A stretch of 64,000 nucleotides of DNA, taken from Magicicada septendecula (Eukaryota > Arthropoda > Insecta > Hemiptera > Cicadidae). Every line of letters starts with the position of its first letter. Within the stretch, counting starts at the first letter, position 1. Position numbers and translations under genes: made by a program. Under the pieces are notes generated by a model. It saw only the letters and a list, made by a program, of their open reading frames with translations, did no database searches and had not been told where the DNA came from. Positions 20,672 to 34,809 of the stretch are shown here, piece after piece. The DNA is taken from contig JAWRYS010001512.1 in assembly GCA_034769895.1 (NCBI GenBank), positions 124,001 to 188,000 of the forward strand, given 5' to 3'.

Positions 20672-22385
20672 AGCTAAAGAACAAAAAAACTTTGAGGTTA
20701 TGATACGTCATTGTTCAGTCAGTGCTGCCATCCATTGCAGCAGGGAAAATAAAATTTGCCTTTACTTTTTGACTTACCCAGTACTAAAAAGATTGGGCAA
20801 AACTGAATTCAAAGCATCTAACTAATACTTAGAGGTTTTCACAGAAGATATCAGATGGTTTTTAACAAATGTTGAGGTGAATTGAGTAATGTAAATATTG
20901 ACATCACTGAGGAGTATGTTGCCAAATTACTCTCCACATTGAGGAGGATATGAGTCTCAAAATAAAGGGTGAAAAATGCTTGGGAGTAAAATTATGTAAA
21001 AAGACGATTGACCGTTTTTCTTGTGGTTTTATGTTAAGTGATGGCTGTAGGTACCACAACTAGTGGCTGGTGGCGCATTGTACTAGCTTTACAACCATCA
21101 GACTAAACACAAAAAAGCCACTCGGTGTGCCTTGGTCCTTAACGGACTGTTGAGCAAAGGTATTTTCTATTATTTTTATATTTTATGTTGTTGTTGGTGA
21201 AATTGAAGAATCTTAGTGATTGGTAAGGAAGCAAATCCACAATGCTTCAAAAACATCACCGTACCTCGTTGCACAAAAATTCTTGTATGACATCACATGT
21301 CATTTGATTGACGGCAGACTGAAAAAGCAAAACGGGCATATTTTTTTGATAATGCAACATGCCACCCCACATCGAACTTTTGTTCGATGCTCAACTTCCG
21401 TGATTCCCTCCAACCTATAAACTATGTCTTTCTCAGCCACGGCATCACACAGAACAGGAATTATATTTAATGTCATATTGCAGTACATTAGAATTTCTAA
21501 TTCAAATTAATCATTTTGGTTTGTAGTTTTCCATTTACATGAATAATTTTGGAAGCAAAAATGACTTATAAACAAGGTCCATCCCATTTGAGATGAGAGT
21601 CTTCAGGACTCAAAAAAGGACAGCGGAGCACGTACATCAAGCATCAGTGAGTGATTGTTCCAACACAAGGAGGGGGGGATCTAATGTCTGTCCCTTTGTG
21701 CAGAAATTCTATCAACAAACACTTTATATCCAATGTATTTTTTACAGTTACAATTGAACATTAGTTGTCAAATGTTATATGTATCCACAAAAATTATTAT
21801 TGTGTTCTCCGGCAAAACATTATTTGTTAATTAGTCTTATTTATTAATGGTGTTATAATAACAAGAAGTGTAATCTCATCATTACATGCAGTACATGATT
21901 GGCCCTTTATATTTGTTATACAACCTACTTATACTGAAACTTAATTTTTCCATCAATGACTGAATTATTGTTGGTGTGAATAATGAGAATGACCTGTAGG
22001 ACTTATAAAACTACATGAATGAAGTTCCTTTTAATAATTCTGCAGTGCTGAGTACTACAGCAACGTCAACAAAGACACGCAACTGAACTAGACATAATGA
22101 AAATAGTTATCATAGTTGAGAATTTTAGAAAAAGGGTGGAAGAAGAAAAATAAAATTAATTATGTTGGAAGAAGAAATATGTAAAGACTTATCAAGGTGC
22201 TGTCAAAAGTTTAAAATAAGTGCAGAAACTTGCAATTTTGTCTGCGATAGAATGATTTGGATGTACTTAGTGCGATTTTTTTAAAATATGTGTGGAAAGT
22301 CAGACAGGTAGGAGTATAAACTGAGTACAGAAAATTGTGCTTGATTACTGAAAAAAAATATATATATATATATTGTAACATAACT
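20672..22385. other. No gene recognised
   Basis: AT-rich sequence. The start probably still holds the mariner 5' untranslated region and one terminal inverted repeat (ending before ~20800), but the partner end is gone. The short open frames at 21220-21488 have no recognised motif. A TA microsatellite lies near 22358-22373. Confidence 0.5.
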
Positions 22386-22389
22386 ACCT

Positions 22390-23375
22390 CAAATTTATTT
22401 AATTTGGGAAGCCCCAATCTTTTGGAGCAATAAGTTATATAACATAACTTTTATTTGTTTGGTTTGGATGTAATTGTAATAACAAGACAATGTTATAACG
22501 TTTTTAAATGTTTACATAATTTAATTATCAACCTCTTTACTTATTTCGGCAATACAAAAAAATATTCATTATTCCTCGCTTGTTCGATATTATGTATGTG
22601 ATTTATGTCTAAACAGTTTATACACAAATCTTGTTATCTACTCTTAATTATCTATTTCTGCTCTCGGCTTACTCATTTAGTGTGGCCATCTTTTGCAATT
22701 GCTTATCAATTCACAATGAATTTACTTTCGTTTCAATTATTTCTTTAATTTTTACTTGGCTTTAATTCTCTTTTAAATTTATAACATATGCATTATTCTT
22801 TTAGCAATTAAATACTACTAATTATTCTACTTTACTTCAATTTAAAAATCAAGCCTTGCTCTCTCATAGCATTTACGTTAAACCAATATTACTTTCTCAA
22901 CATGATACATTCTAAATTACAATAAGACTTTACATTATATGTACAATTTAAATTCTGGTAGCAACAGTTGGAATGTCTTTCATTCTAGTTTCAATATTGT
23001 CTTTCAACTGTCTATTTATTATTATGGTTTGTTATCACCTCGTTTGATGTGGCAACTTCAGTGTGTCCTCTTCCGGTCCTCTCCCAGTGCTTCGTGTCCT
23101 TGTGTCCTCTTCCAGTCCTTGCTCCAGTCTTTCATGTCCTCGCATCCTCTGGTCCTCTCCCAGGCTACCACTGCTTGTCTTTCTTAGTTGTTGTTGGCTC
23201 TGCTCACATCATGGGTTGTAGGTGTGTCCATCAAACCTCTGTTCTGCCTCACAAGTCGTCAGGTGACGCTTACTGTAGATTTACGATCGCATAGTTGACT
23301 AACATAGCTTCCTACGGCAATGGTTGAATATAGAAGAAGGAACTTTATTAGCGCGACCTGGTATTTATAGCCAGG
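22390..23375 (-). repeat. LTR-like remnant with minus-strand promoter motifs
   Basis: On the minus strand there is a TATAAATA box (about 23364-23372) in a small hairpin (CGACCTGG/CCAGGTCG), followed by AATAAAG. About 950 bases further on is a primer-binding-like TTGCTCC...TTGGGGCTTCCC (near 22391-22415). The layout mirrors that of 38030-39394. No coding part is attached, so it may be a solo or truncated LTR. Confidence 0.35.
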
Positions 23376-23537
23376 TCGTGCAAAAGCTCACAAGTCTGAA
23401 CAATTTTCATCTTGTCAGAGTTTGTCGAAGCATCTTTACCCCCACTCTGGTTCAATTCGTGCAAAAGCTCACAAGTCTGAACAATTTTCATCTTGTCAGA
23501 GTTTGTCGAAGCATCTTTACCCCCACTCTGGTTCAAT
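23376..23537. repeat. 81-bp tandem duplication
   Basis: Two exact head-to-tail copies (23376-23456 and 23457-23537) of a unit beginning TCGTGCAAAAGCTCACAAG. On the minus strand the unit contains AGAGTGGGGGTAAAG. It lies just upstream of the TATA-like box of the LTR-like remnant, the position of an enhancer-type duplication. Confidence 0.85.
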
Positions 23538-24036
23538 TCACTAATTTCGCCTATCTTCGCGAATTACGAAGTCTGTTTCACACTACACGATGCTCAATCG
23601 ATCGCTAATTTTTATATGTTTACTATACGTAAATTACACTTCTTTATTGTAATTATAAAAAGAGCTATTCACTTTTTACTTATAGTAATTGCACTTTCCA
23701 TCACTTTGTTACAGTCTTTTAACCCTTTGTTCACCTTTATTTTCTACACCCTCTGGTGTCTTTCGTTTTACAATATCATACATATTTTTCTTATAATTAA
23801 AATAAAACATAAAATCTATCAATATTTGAAAAGGAATGGTTACTGTTCAGGAACGGACAGGCTTCACTCGCACAAACAAAATACACATGTACACAACGCT
23901 AGCGACAGGTGGGCCAGATATGCATTCCCTATATTTTAAACAATCCAGCTTGCAATCTGAATCATGTTTATCAAACAATATTTATTTATTTAAATTATTT
24001 TGGCAATGCACAGTACCGTAAATGGTTGTACTGTCG

Positions 24037-24192
24037 CAATATATATAATGAATATTTGAAAAGAAGATCTGAAGCTTTTCTAATTACTTTTATTGACTTT
24101 AAGAAGGTGTATGACTCAATTGATGGAGAGTCATTGTTCAAAATCCTTAATGAATTTGGCTTGGATAATCATCATCTATCTGTCCAGGATTA
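24037..24192 (+). pseudogene. LINE reverse transcriptase fragment
   Basis: The frame contains SEAFLITFIDFKKVYDSIDG and ESLFKILNEFG, the conserved block of non-LTR reverse transcriptases holding the first catalytic Asp. It stops at 24191-24193. The next pieces of the same plus-strand element lie at 24545-24615 and 25070-25870, with a minus-strand LINE fragment in between. Confidence 0.75.
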
Positions 24193-24330
24193 GGCAGGTC
24201 GCCTGTTCTGGCTTCACCATCTCCGTCTCGGTCTGCCAACATTTCTTCTTCCGGTTGGCTTATAATTCAGGATTTTTCTTGGAATTCTTTCTGGAGACAT
24301 GCACATAACATGATTGTTCCATATTTTTTT

Positions 24331-24537
24331 CTAGTTTTTTTCTAGTTCCATTACTGGTTGTACTTTCAATTCCTGTCTTATATCTTCGTTCTTTATGTGA
24401 TCTAATCTTATACAACCTTTCACAGATCTAAGATATTTCATTTCAGACATTTCCATCTGTCTATAATCTTTCTTTCTTGGTGCCCATGATTCGGACCCGT
24501 ATAATAGCTTGGATAATAAAACAACAAATTTAATCAA
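24331..24537 (-). pseudogene. LINE C-terminal fragment in opposite orientation
   Basis: A 68-residue minus-strand frame with LLYGSESWAPRKKD and a MKYLRSVKG block. These are typical of the region after the reverse transcriptase of insect LINEs (LLYGSETW...RFLR). It interrupts a plus-strand LINE, so it probably inserted or was rearranged there later. Confidence 0.7.
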
Positions 24538-24544
24538 ACAAACG

Positions 24545-24615
24545 CTGACAAATACCTACTCCAAAGTAGACAGTTTGAAATTAAGACAGGAGTCAGACAA
24601 GGAGTGGTGCGTGCT
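24545..24615 (+). pseudogene. LINE reverse transcriptase fragment (VRQG block)
   Basis: Plus-strand reading gives QFEIKTGVRQGV, the conserved block that precedes the FADD catalytic motif in LINE reverse transcriptases. It bridges the fragments at 24037 and 25070. The following 450 bases show no coding similarity I recognise. Confidence 0.6.
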
Positions 24616-25069
24616 TAACGCTCTCGAATTTATCTTGACTTAGTGTTGCAAGCTTAAGGAAGCTGGTAGGAAGTCAGAAAGTGTTTTGCATGAATTAGTG
24701 GACTGTAAATTTAGATTAAGTAACGTTTATTGAATATCATTCAGAAGCGCAGGCCCATGCAATTACGTCTTGGTTCATACCCAAAATATAAGATGTGGCA
24801 TAAGTTGTCAGGCTACATAATGTGTAGCATTGAAACGAGACCAAATAAGAAAGACAGAAAATTTAGGTTGCCGCGGCTAGCGAGAGAGTAAGGGTGCAAA
24901 CACACTGTTCAAAGATTGAGTGATGACTGAATAATCGTAGCGGTGTGGCCACGTGCAGGACCGCTACGGTGATGTAAGTGCGCTGGGCAGATTGCGCGCG
25001 AGCATGTACAAGGTACAATGCATTAACAAGGAGATAGACTATCACTGTTGCTTTTTAACTGTTCTGGGA

Positions 25070-25870
25070 AAAGTAATAAGAGAATGGAGAAAATCGTTGG
25101 AGGAAAATCACATCAGCCAGGGAATTAGACTAGGCTATAATGGAGATAACCTGTCAATAGACTGCCTTGTGTTTGCAGACGATCTAGTAATCCTGTGAGA
25201 TTCATTAGAAACAACCATTAGACATGTGGAATTGCTGATAGAACAAGACAGAAGAGTGGGTTTACAAATTTCTTTCGAAAAAACCAAGTTTATGACAAAC
25301 ATCAAGACAATGTCCAAGAAAATGAAAACTCGATACGAGCAAATCAGTGAAACTGATAAATTCAAGTATCTCGGAGAAGTTACTGAACAAAATGTTTCAG
25401 AGAAAGAAGCCAATAAAGCACCCATTAATAAGATGAAAGTCTTGTCACCATTTAACAAGAAAGCAATATCCATTAATACCAAACTTAGGCATTACTCAAC
25501 AGTAATTCACCTGGAAGCACTTTCTTCAGCTGAGTGTCTGACTCTGAACAAGAAAATTACGATGGAAGAACTGGAAGGCACAGAAAGGAAAATATTAAGA
25601 AAAATCTTGGGACCAATAAAATATGGAGGACAATACAGAAGACACCACAATAATGAGCTGTACACACACGTTGAGAAAATCACAGACGTAATTAGAAAAA
25701 GAATTAATTTCTATGGACATATTCAAAGAATGAATGCTGACAGACTAACAGGGAAACTTTTTCTATTTCAGAAAGCTCAAAATGCCCAATACATGGTTCA
25801 AAGAAACAGAAAAGACATAGAAGAACTCCAGATTACTCAAGAAGACATTGAAGAATGCTTACCACTTTAA
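25070..25870 (+). pseudogene. LINE reverse transcriptase C-terminal part
   Basis: The first frame ends with DCLVFADDLVIL, the catalytic FADD motif, followed by an in-frame stop (25196-25198). The same frame resumes at 25226 for 214 residues with VGLQISFEKTKF and KFKYLGE, then the thumb and C-terminal region (EGTERKILRKILGP). Typical of the endonuclease-reverse transcriptases common in insects; the clade cannot be fixed by eye. One stop and the missing middle make it a pseudogene. Confidence 0.8.
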
Positions 25871-29725
<3,855 letters not shown>

Positions 29726-29729
29726 TATG

Positions 29730-30015
29730 GAATACCCGGAAAACTATTACAAGTGGCAAAGATTTGTCTTAATGGATTCAAAAGCAAATTTTGGATAAAT
29801 GGTGATTACACTGCTAACCTTGGCATAAACACCAGAATGTGACAAGGTTATATCTTTTCATCAATACTGTTTATTCTCCCTTCATATGATATGTTGACAA
29901 GGACTGCTGTGCTGGGCTTGGAAGTGGGTGCAAAATTTAACATTCTAGCTTTTGCTTATGATGTTATATTGGTGTCAGAAGAGCGAAGCAGTCTGAACAA
30001 TTTAGCTGACTGCAG
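29730..30015 (+). pseudogene. Degenerate LINE reverse transcriptase fragment
   Basis: Translated on the plus strand, the sequence reads KLLQVAKICLNGFKSKFWING, then an in-frame stop in the former VRQG block, then NILAFAYDVILVSEE. The last is a decayed form of the catalytic NILAFADD motif. The order and spacing fit a LINE reverse transcriptase. Several stops and the Asp-to-Tyr change show it is dead. Confidence 0.65.
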
Positions 30016-30494
30016 GTGAACAACCACAGAGTGAAGTATTTAGTGTAGTTGTAAGAAGAGACTTTATCGCAGCACCATTAGTAATGAATGTCATGAGAGA
30101 CATCTGTGTTTAAGTTGAAACTTTTGTACTTGCTATGTTATTATAATAGTGATAGTTTCTTTTAGTCCTCAGTAAAAATGTACACAATTATTTTAATTCA
30201 TTAGAATATCTGCCTCAGTCTAGTTAATCTGATCTTTCTTCTAAGTTTTCATTACTTTTAAGAAAATCACTAAGAAAGTACATTTTACATCCTAGAAATT
30301 TTAATTTAGTGGAATCAATGTTGAGTTTGTACCTTTCCTGTGTCTAAAAGCCTTTGTATTACTGAAAATTCTGTTTGCATTGTGTACAGGAACCACAAAA
30401 AACTGACCTGTTTTTCACAACTGCAAATGGCAATATATGTTTTTATATTGGTGAAACATTTTTCTGCTTCTGTATAAACTAATTGTTTAGTACT
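30016..30494. other. No gene recognised
   Basis: AT-rich sequence between a dead LINE fragment and the PLE tail. No motif seen. Confidence 0.5.
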
Positions 30495-30720
30495 TGGAAA
30501 TTCGTTGTCCATGACGTGTCCGTTACTTAACTAAATATAATTATTTCACTAACGACTCGGAACACAAAGTTTTTTATGGGTAAAATCGTAAAGTTTTACC
30601 TTATAACCTGAACCGGTTTCCGCCTTTTAAAAAGCTTCTTCAGAGGCTGCCGCTGGTAGCTCTGTCCGTCTTGTTGTTGGTGACGGTATCGAGTTTCGAA
30701 AGATCGATATTGTGTATGTG
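30495..30720 (-). mobile_element. Penelope-like element tail (copy 2) with shared flank
   Basis: The segment 30531-30700 is the non-coding PLE tail, in minus orientation, with a slightly changed hammerhead-like core (CTGAAGA...GGAAACCGG). The 35 bases beyond it (30495-30530, containing CGTTGTCCATGACGTGTCC) recur at 51398-51432 next to another tail copy. The element, or a preferred target repeat, therefore extends past the tail. Confidence 0.7.
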
Positions 30721-30732
30721 GGGTGTGATATG

Positions 30733-31066
30733 TTAGAGTAATGCGTGTGATTTGAATTGTGTCTGTTCGTTTAGGATGTCGTTTTTATTTGTTTTCGTGT
30801 GTTTGTATATTTCCAATTGTTCTAGAGTGTCTAGTTTTCGGCCTTTTGTGTGTACGTGTAGAATGTCCATGTTATTGTCGATGTTTTTGTATGTGTTTTT
30901 TCCTTCAATGAGGTGGTTTGCAAAGGTGGATTCTGTAGTGGAGTGGAGTGCCTTTGTGTGTTCAATGTATCTTTGTTTGAAGCTACGTCCTGTCTGGCCT
31001 ATATAGAATTTGTTGAAATCTGAGCAATTTAGTTTGTAAACACCAGGTAGATAGAATTGCTTTTGT
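30733..31066 (-). pseudogene. PLE GIY-YIG endonuclease (copy 2, C-terminal part)
   Basis: The minus frame has FYLPGVYKLNCSD...FYIGQTGRSFKQRYIEH, the GIY-YIG-type endonuclease domain of Penelope-like elements (GVY and YIG positions), then the conserved helical tail (LEQLEIYKHTKTNKN). The endonuclease normally nicks the target for reverse transcription. The upstream reverse transcriptase is found at 37492-37960, beyond a 6.4-kb insertion (31071-37487) that splits this element. Confidence 0.82.
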
Positions 31067-31070
31067 GCTT
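31067..31070. other. Target-site duplication GCTT (left)
   Basis: Four bases directly before the left terminal inverted repeat, repeated at 37488-37491 after the right one. Confidence 0.75.
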
Positions 31071-31497
31071 GGGTCATTCTCACAGAAAGGGGCAGTTTTG
31101 AGTTCGAGTTTTCAGAAATGTAAAAGTACTCAAATCACGCTGAAAAAAAATTGGGGATGCTCTCTTGACACTTTAAATTGAAATTCAATGCCCATCTAAA
31201 CAATAGCTATTTTATTTATGAAGAAAATAAATAAATAAGAAAGCAGCTGGACAGGGCCATGACGCTACGACAGGGCCATGATGCTACCTACTGTTTCACA
31301 ACAACCGCATCATGCCTCTGTCTTCACATCATGCCCCTGTCCTGTATTTCTCTGGATAGGTAGTAGGTTTGGAAAAGAAAAAGTAGGCTAGTTTTCACAA
31401 AACGTTTATTTAAATATGTTTATTGAAATAAACATTAAAGTATTAAAAATCATTAAAGTATTAAAATTATTTAAGCATATTAAAATTAATATAAATC

Positions 31498-31626
31498 AAT
31501 TTTTATCAGTCGCCATTTTATCACAGCCTTCACAACAGAAGATATCAATATCACCAGTTGTATTATTTTTAACGAGGGAAACACATTTTGCATGGTAAAC
31601 GATTCGTCAGCAAATGTCACAGATTA
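31498..31626 (-). pseudogene. Cys/His-rich finger, C-terminal fragment of the nested transposon
   Basis: Minus-strand reading gives VICDIC, an in-frame stop, then VYHAKCVSL and CCEGCDKM before a terminal stop at 31498-31500. The C-x2-C...H-x2-C...C-x2-C pattern suggests a PHD-like zinc finger. It lies on the far side of the LINE from 36688-37264, and the two probably formed one transposase C-terminus. Family not identified. Confidence 0.4.
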
Positions 31627-31639
31627 CCCCGATCTTCGC

Positions 31640-31845
31640 AGAGCATGTAGCATGTAGCACTGTAGTAGCGGGGCGTCTTTGCACCCGGTGCATGACTGCA
31701 GCATCTGGGACGAGCCCAATGGCTGCCTGTGGATAGACATAGTTCTGGTTCATTCGACAGGTAACCTAGAATAAAATAGGAGTGGACAACCGCCAACCAG
31801 TTAACTGAGAAGGCGGGGGAGAAAGGTTTTCAATTTTTATTTATT
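31640..31845. other. Transposon sequence between finger fragment and LINE 3' end
   Basis: Moderate-GC sequence with no clear frame. The LINE 3' end, with an A-rich tail on the minus strand, appears to lie near 31830-31850. The exact junction could not be fixed and no clear target duplication was found. Confidence 0.4.
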
Positions 31846-32112
31846 TTAATATTACAGCAATCAGTGGGCACTGCCGCAAGGACGGGTTCAGGCGACAGAT
31901 GTCGCGCGTTCCCAGTCCTGCGTGCAGACGCCGTGAGGCGTCGGTCGCTCCCCGCGAGGCAGAGAGCCTCCGTGCCAGTGATAGCGCGTAGCAGCGGCAT
32001 TCAGCGCGGTCGGCATACTAGGAAGGGAGGAAGGAAACAGCTTTGCAGGTAAATTCTGGGGCATGGGCAGATGGTGAGTATACAAAGTGAGGTTTAAGCA
32101 GTTTACTTAAAC

Positions 32113-34809
32113 TTATGGCGGGTCATCGAGAATCGCCCGAGGGCGTTTGACCCGGACAGGGGGAGGTGGTTGCGTGGTGCTGATGGTTCTGAGGTAAGGG
32201 AAGGAAGAGGTCTCAGCTGCGGCAAAGAGAGTCGCAGCTAATGACCAGACAAAGGCTGAGAGAGCAGGAACTCGTAGACCTCCTCGAATTACACTGTTTC
32301 GAACAAACCAAGGAGATCCCGACAAGGAACGGAGGGTTCTGGATTGGAAACTTTCCAGCCTACGCCTGTTGGTGGCGGAGGCAAGTGACCACCATACAGG
32401 TGCCGCATAGGTCAATACAGACCGGAGAAACAACAGATAGAGGGTAACTTTCGTGCGCAGCGCCAGGGGGCTGCGGCACGCGAGGTATGGGTAAAGTTTG
32501 GCTCGGACGCCGCGAGCCTTGGCAAGGGTGTCCGTCACGTGGGCGTTGAAGCATAGGCGACGATCTAGCCGAACGCCTAGATACTTCACCGACTCTTTGT
32601 AGGCGATAGGCCTCCCTTCAAGGGAGAGGGGCTGGCATCGGGAGATGGACTTACGAGTGAAACAGATCGCCTCGGATTTCTCCGTGTTGATCGTCACCCG
32701 CCATTTCCGTAGCCAGTCCGGAAGCTGGTCCAACTGACGCTGCAACTGTGTACTCGCAAAACGCGGGGACACAGAGCTGTAATGATACATTGCATCGTCA
32801 GCGAACAAAGACAACGTGACTCCGGGCAAAACAGGCAGGTCGTTCGTGTACACGAGGTACAGAACGGGGCCGAGGACAGATCCCTGGGGTACGCCAGCGG
32901 CGACAGGACGAACTGCAGAGCAGGTTCCGTCGACGCTAACCCTGAAGGTTCGGTCGCTGAGATACGACCGGAGGAAAAACACTATGGACGATGGTAAGGG
33001 GGAGTTAGCAAGTTTGAAGAGAAGACCTTCGTGCCAGACTTTGTCGAAGGCCTTGCTCACGTCCAGCAGTGCGGCGGCCGTAGCCGCTCGCCTGTTGGTG
33101 CCGTCAGAGAGTTGCGTTACCACGCGGACTAGTTGAAGCGTGGTCGAGTGCTCTCTGCGAAACCCGAACTGTTCGTTGCGGATGAAATTATCCAACAACG
33201 GCGAGATGCGGGCCAGCAGGAGCCGCTCGAACACCTTCGAGATGACTGGCAAGAGAGATATTGGCCGATAGCTTTCAGGAAGCATGCGCGGCTTGCGGGG
33301 TTTAGGAACCATAACGATGTTGGCATTTTTCCACAGGCGGGGAAAGTACTGTAGCCGGAGACAAGAGTTGAACAGCTCAAGAACGAGGTCAACGCCTGAG
33401 GCCGGGAGATATTGTAAGGCAGCGGCCCCGATCCGATCAGGACCGGGGGCGCGACGGCGGTTTAGTCGACAGACAGACGAAACGAGTTCGTCTCTGTCGA
33501 ACGGGAGGTCTGGGCCAGCGGGAGGGCGAGAAAAATAACCAGATAGGAAGTCCCGGACTTCTGCCGAGTGGGCAGGGTCCGAAACGCCTCGATGAACGGT
33601 AAATTGCGACTCCATGCAGTCGGCGAAGACCTCAGCCTTGCCTTCTGATGAAGACACAACCCCGTTCGGGGTTTCCAGCGGGTTGCGAGTTCTCTTCTCG
33701 CGGGTCAGTCTACTCACCGCTCTCCAGACGGAGGCGTGGTCGACTTCAAGAGACTCAAGGTATGAGTCCCATCGACCAGAGTTTACGTCCCGCAGTAGCT
33801 GCTGAACGTAAAGGGACTGTTGTTGAAATCGTCGCTTAACGACTGGGTCTCGGGTTCTTTGCCATCTGCGGCGGAGCTGGCGCCGTAGCCAGATGGCGTG
33901 GAGTACTTCCGCAGGTAAGGCCGATTTACGATGATTCACCTCGAGTGCGTAGGTGTGTCGATCCATGACACCTTGGACCAATTCCTGAAGATTTGTGGCG
34001 CGGAGATCCAGATCGTCACGAGTGACGATTGGGTCCGCCGGGAGAGATGGTAACCTTCGAGAGAGCTCATCATGATAGGATCGCCAGTTGACTCTCCTAA
34101 CAATCTGAGCGGGAAGTCGGGGTGACGCCGACAGCTCTCGAACAGTTATAACAAGGGGATTGTGATCGGACGAAAGGTCCGACACAGACGAGACCTCGAT
34201 GGTGCGGGCAACGTTCTTGACAACTACTATGTCAAGAACGTCCGGCCGATGGCCGTGAAAGGGGAAGTAGGTAGGGTCTTCAGGGCCGATGACATTAAGT
34301 GCCGGGTCGCCAGAGACGAACCGGAACAGAGAATTTCCATAGGCGTTGACAACGCGGCTGTTCCATGAAGGGTGTTTGGCGTTTAAGTCGCCGGCTACAA
34401 TGGTTGAGAGGGGGTGGTCGAGGAGGGCGTCCCACTCCTCGGGCGGTGGCGGAGTTCGCCGGCCAGGCCGGAGGTACGCAGAAACAACGCGCAGCTCCGA
34501 TCCGCCGGCGTCCACCGCCACCGCGCAGCCTTCAATAATAGATGTATCTAGAGGAGGCAAAAGCCTGTGGGATATCCACCTGTGGACTAAAACAGCTGTG
34601 CCCCCCGAGGGGGGACAGCGAGGCCGTAGGGGACGATCCTGACGATAACAGGCATAGGCAGGAAGGGAAAACGAGTGGTAATGAGCCAGATGAGTCTCGG
34701 AAAGAAGTATGATATCAACATCATACTCCGTTACAAAAGTCATCAGTTCAGATCGCCTGGGGAGTAGCCCGAAGGCGTTCCACGCAACGATCCTCAGGCT
34801 ATTAGCCAT
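32113..34809 (-). CDS. LINE ORF2: AP endonuclease and reverse transcriptase
   Basis: An 898-residue intact frame, a normal length for jockey-type ORF2. Residues 1-225 are an exonuclease-endonuclease-phosphatase domain (RIVAWNAFGL, LLSETHLAHY, VAGDLNAKHPSWNSR, SDHNPLVITV). The reverse transcriptase follows in the second half, with APGPDRIG, ESYRPISLLPVISKVFERLL, LLDVSKAFDKVWHEGL, GVPQGSVLGPVLYLVYTND and catalytic LFADDAMYHY. There is no RNase H. It nicks chromosomal DNA and reverse-transcribes the LINE RNA in place. All key residues I can check are present. Translation may be by reinitiation at the 8-base overlap with ORF1. Confidence 0.93.
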   Translation of the reverse strand: MANSLRIVAWNAFGLLPRRSELMTFVTEYDVDIILLSETHLAHYHSFSLPAYACYRQDRPLRPRCPPSGGTAVLVHRWISHRLLPPLDTSIIEGCAVAVDAGGSELRVVSAYLRPGRRTPPPPEEWDALLDHPLSTIVAGDLNAKHPSWNSRVVNAYGNSLFRFVSGDPALNVIGPEDPTYFPFHGHRPDVLDIVVVKNVARTIEVSSVSDLSSDHNPLVITVRELSASPRLPAQIVRRVNWRSYHDELSRRLPSLPADPIVTRDDLDLRATNLQELVQGVMDRHTYALEVNHRKSALPAEVLHAIWLRRQLRRRWQRTRDPVVKRRFQQQSLYVQQLLRDVNSGRWDSYLESLEVDHASVWRAVSRLTREKRTRNPLETPNGVVSSSEGKAEVFADCMESQFTVHRGVSDPAHSAEVRDFLSGYFSRPPAGPDLPFDRDELVSSVCRLNRRRAPGPDRIGAAALQYLPASGVDLVLELFNSCLRLQYFPRLWKNANIVMVPKPRKPRMLPESYRPISLLPVISKVFERLLLARISPLLDNFIRNEQFGFRREHSTTLQLVRVVTQLSDGTNRRAATAAALLDVSKAFDKVWHEGLLFKLANSPLPSSIVFFLRSYLSDRTFRVSVDGTCSAVRPVAAGVPQGSVLGPVLYLVYTNDLPVLPGVTLSLFADDAMYHYSSVSPRFASTQLQRQLDQLPDWLRKWRVTINTEKSEAICFTRKSISRCQPLSLEGRPIAYKESVKYLGVRLDRRLCFNAHVTDTLAKARGVRAKLYPYLACRSPLALRTKVTLYLLFLRSVLTYAAPVWWSLASATNRRRLESFQSRTLRSLSGSPWFVRNSVIRGGLRVPALSAFVWSLAATLFAAAETSSFPYLRTISTTQPPPPVRVKRPRAILDDPP

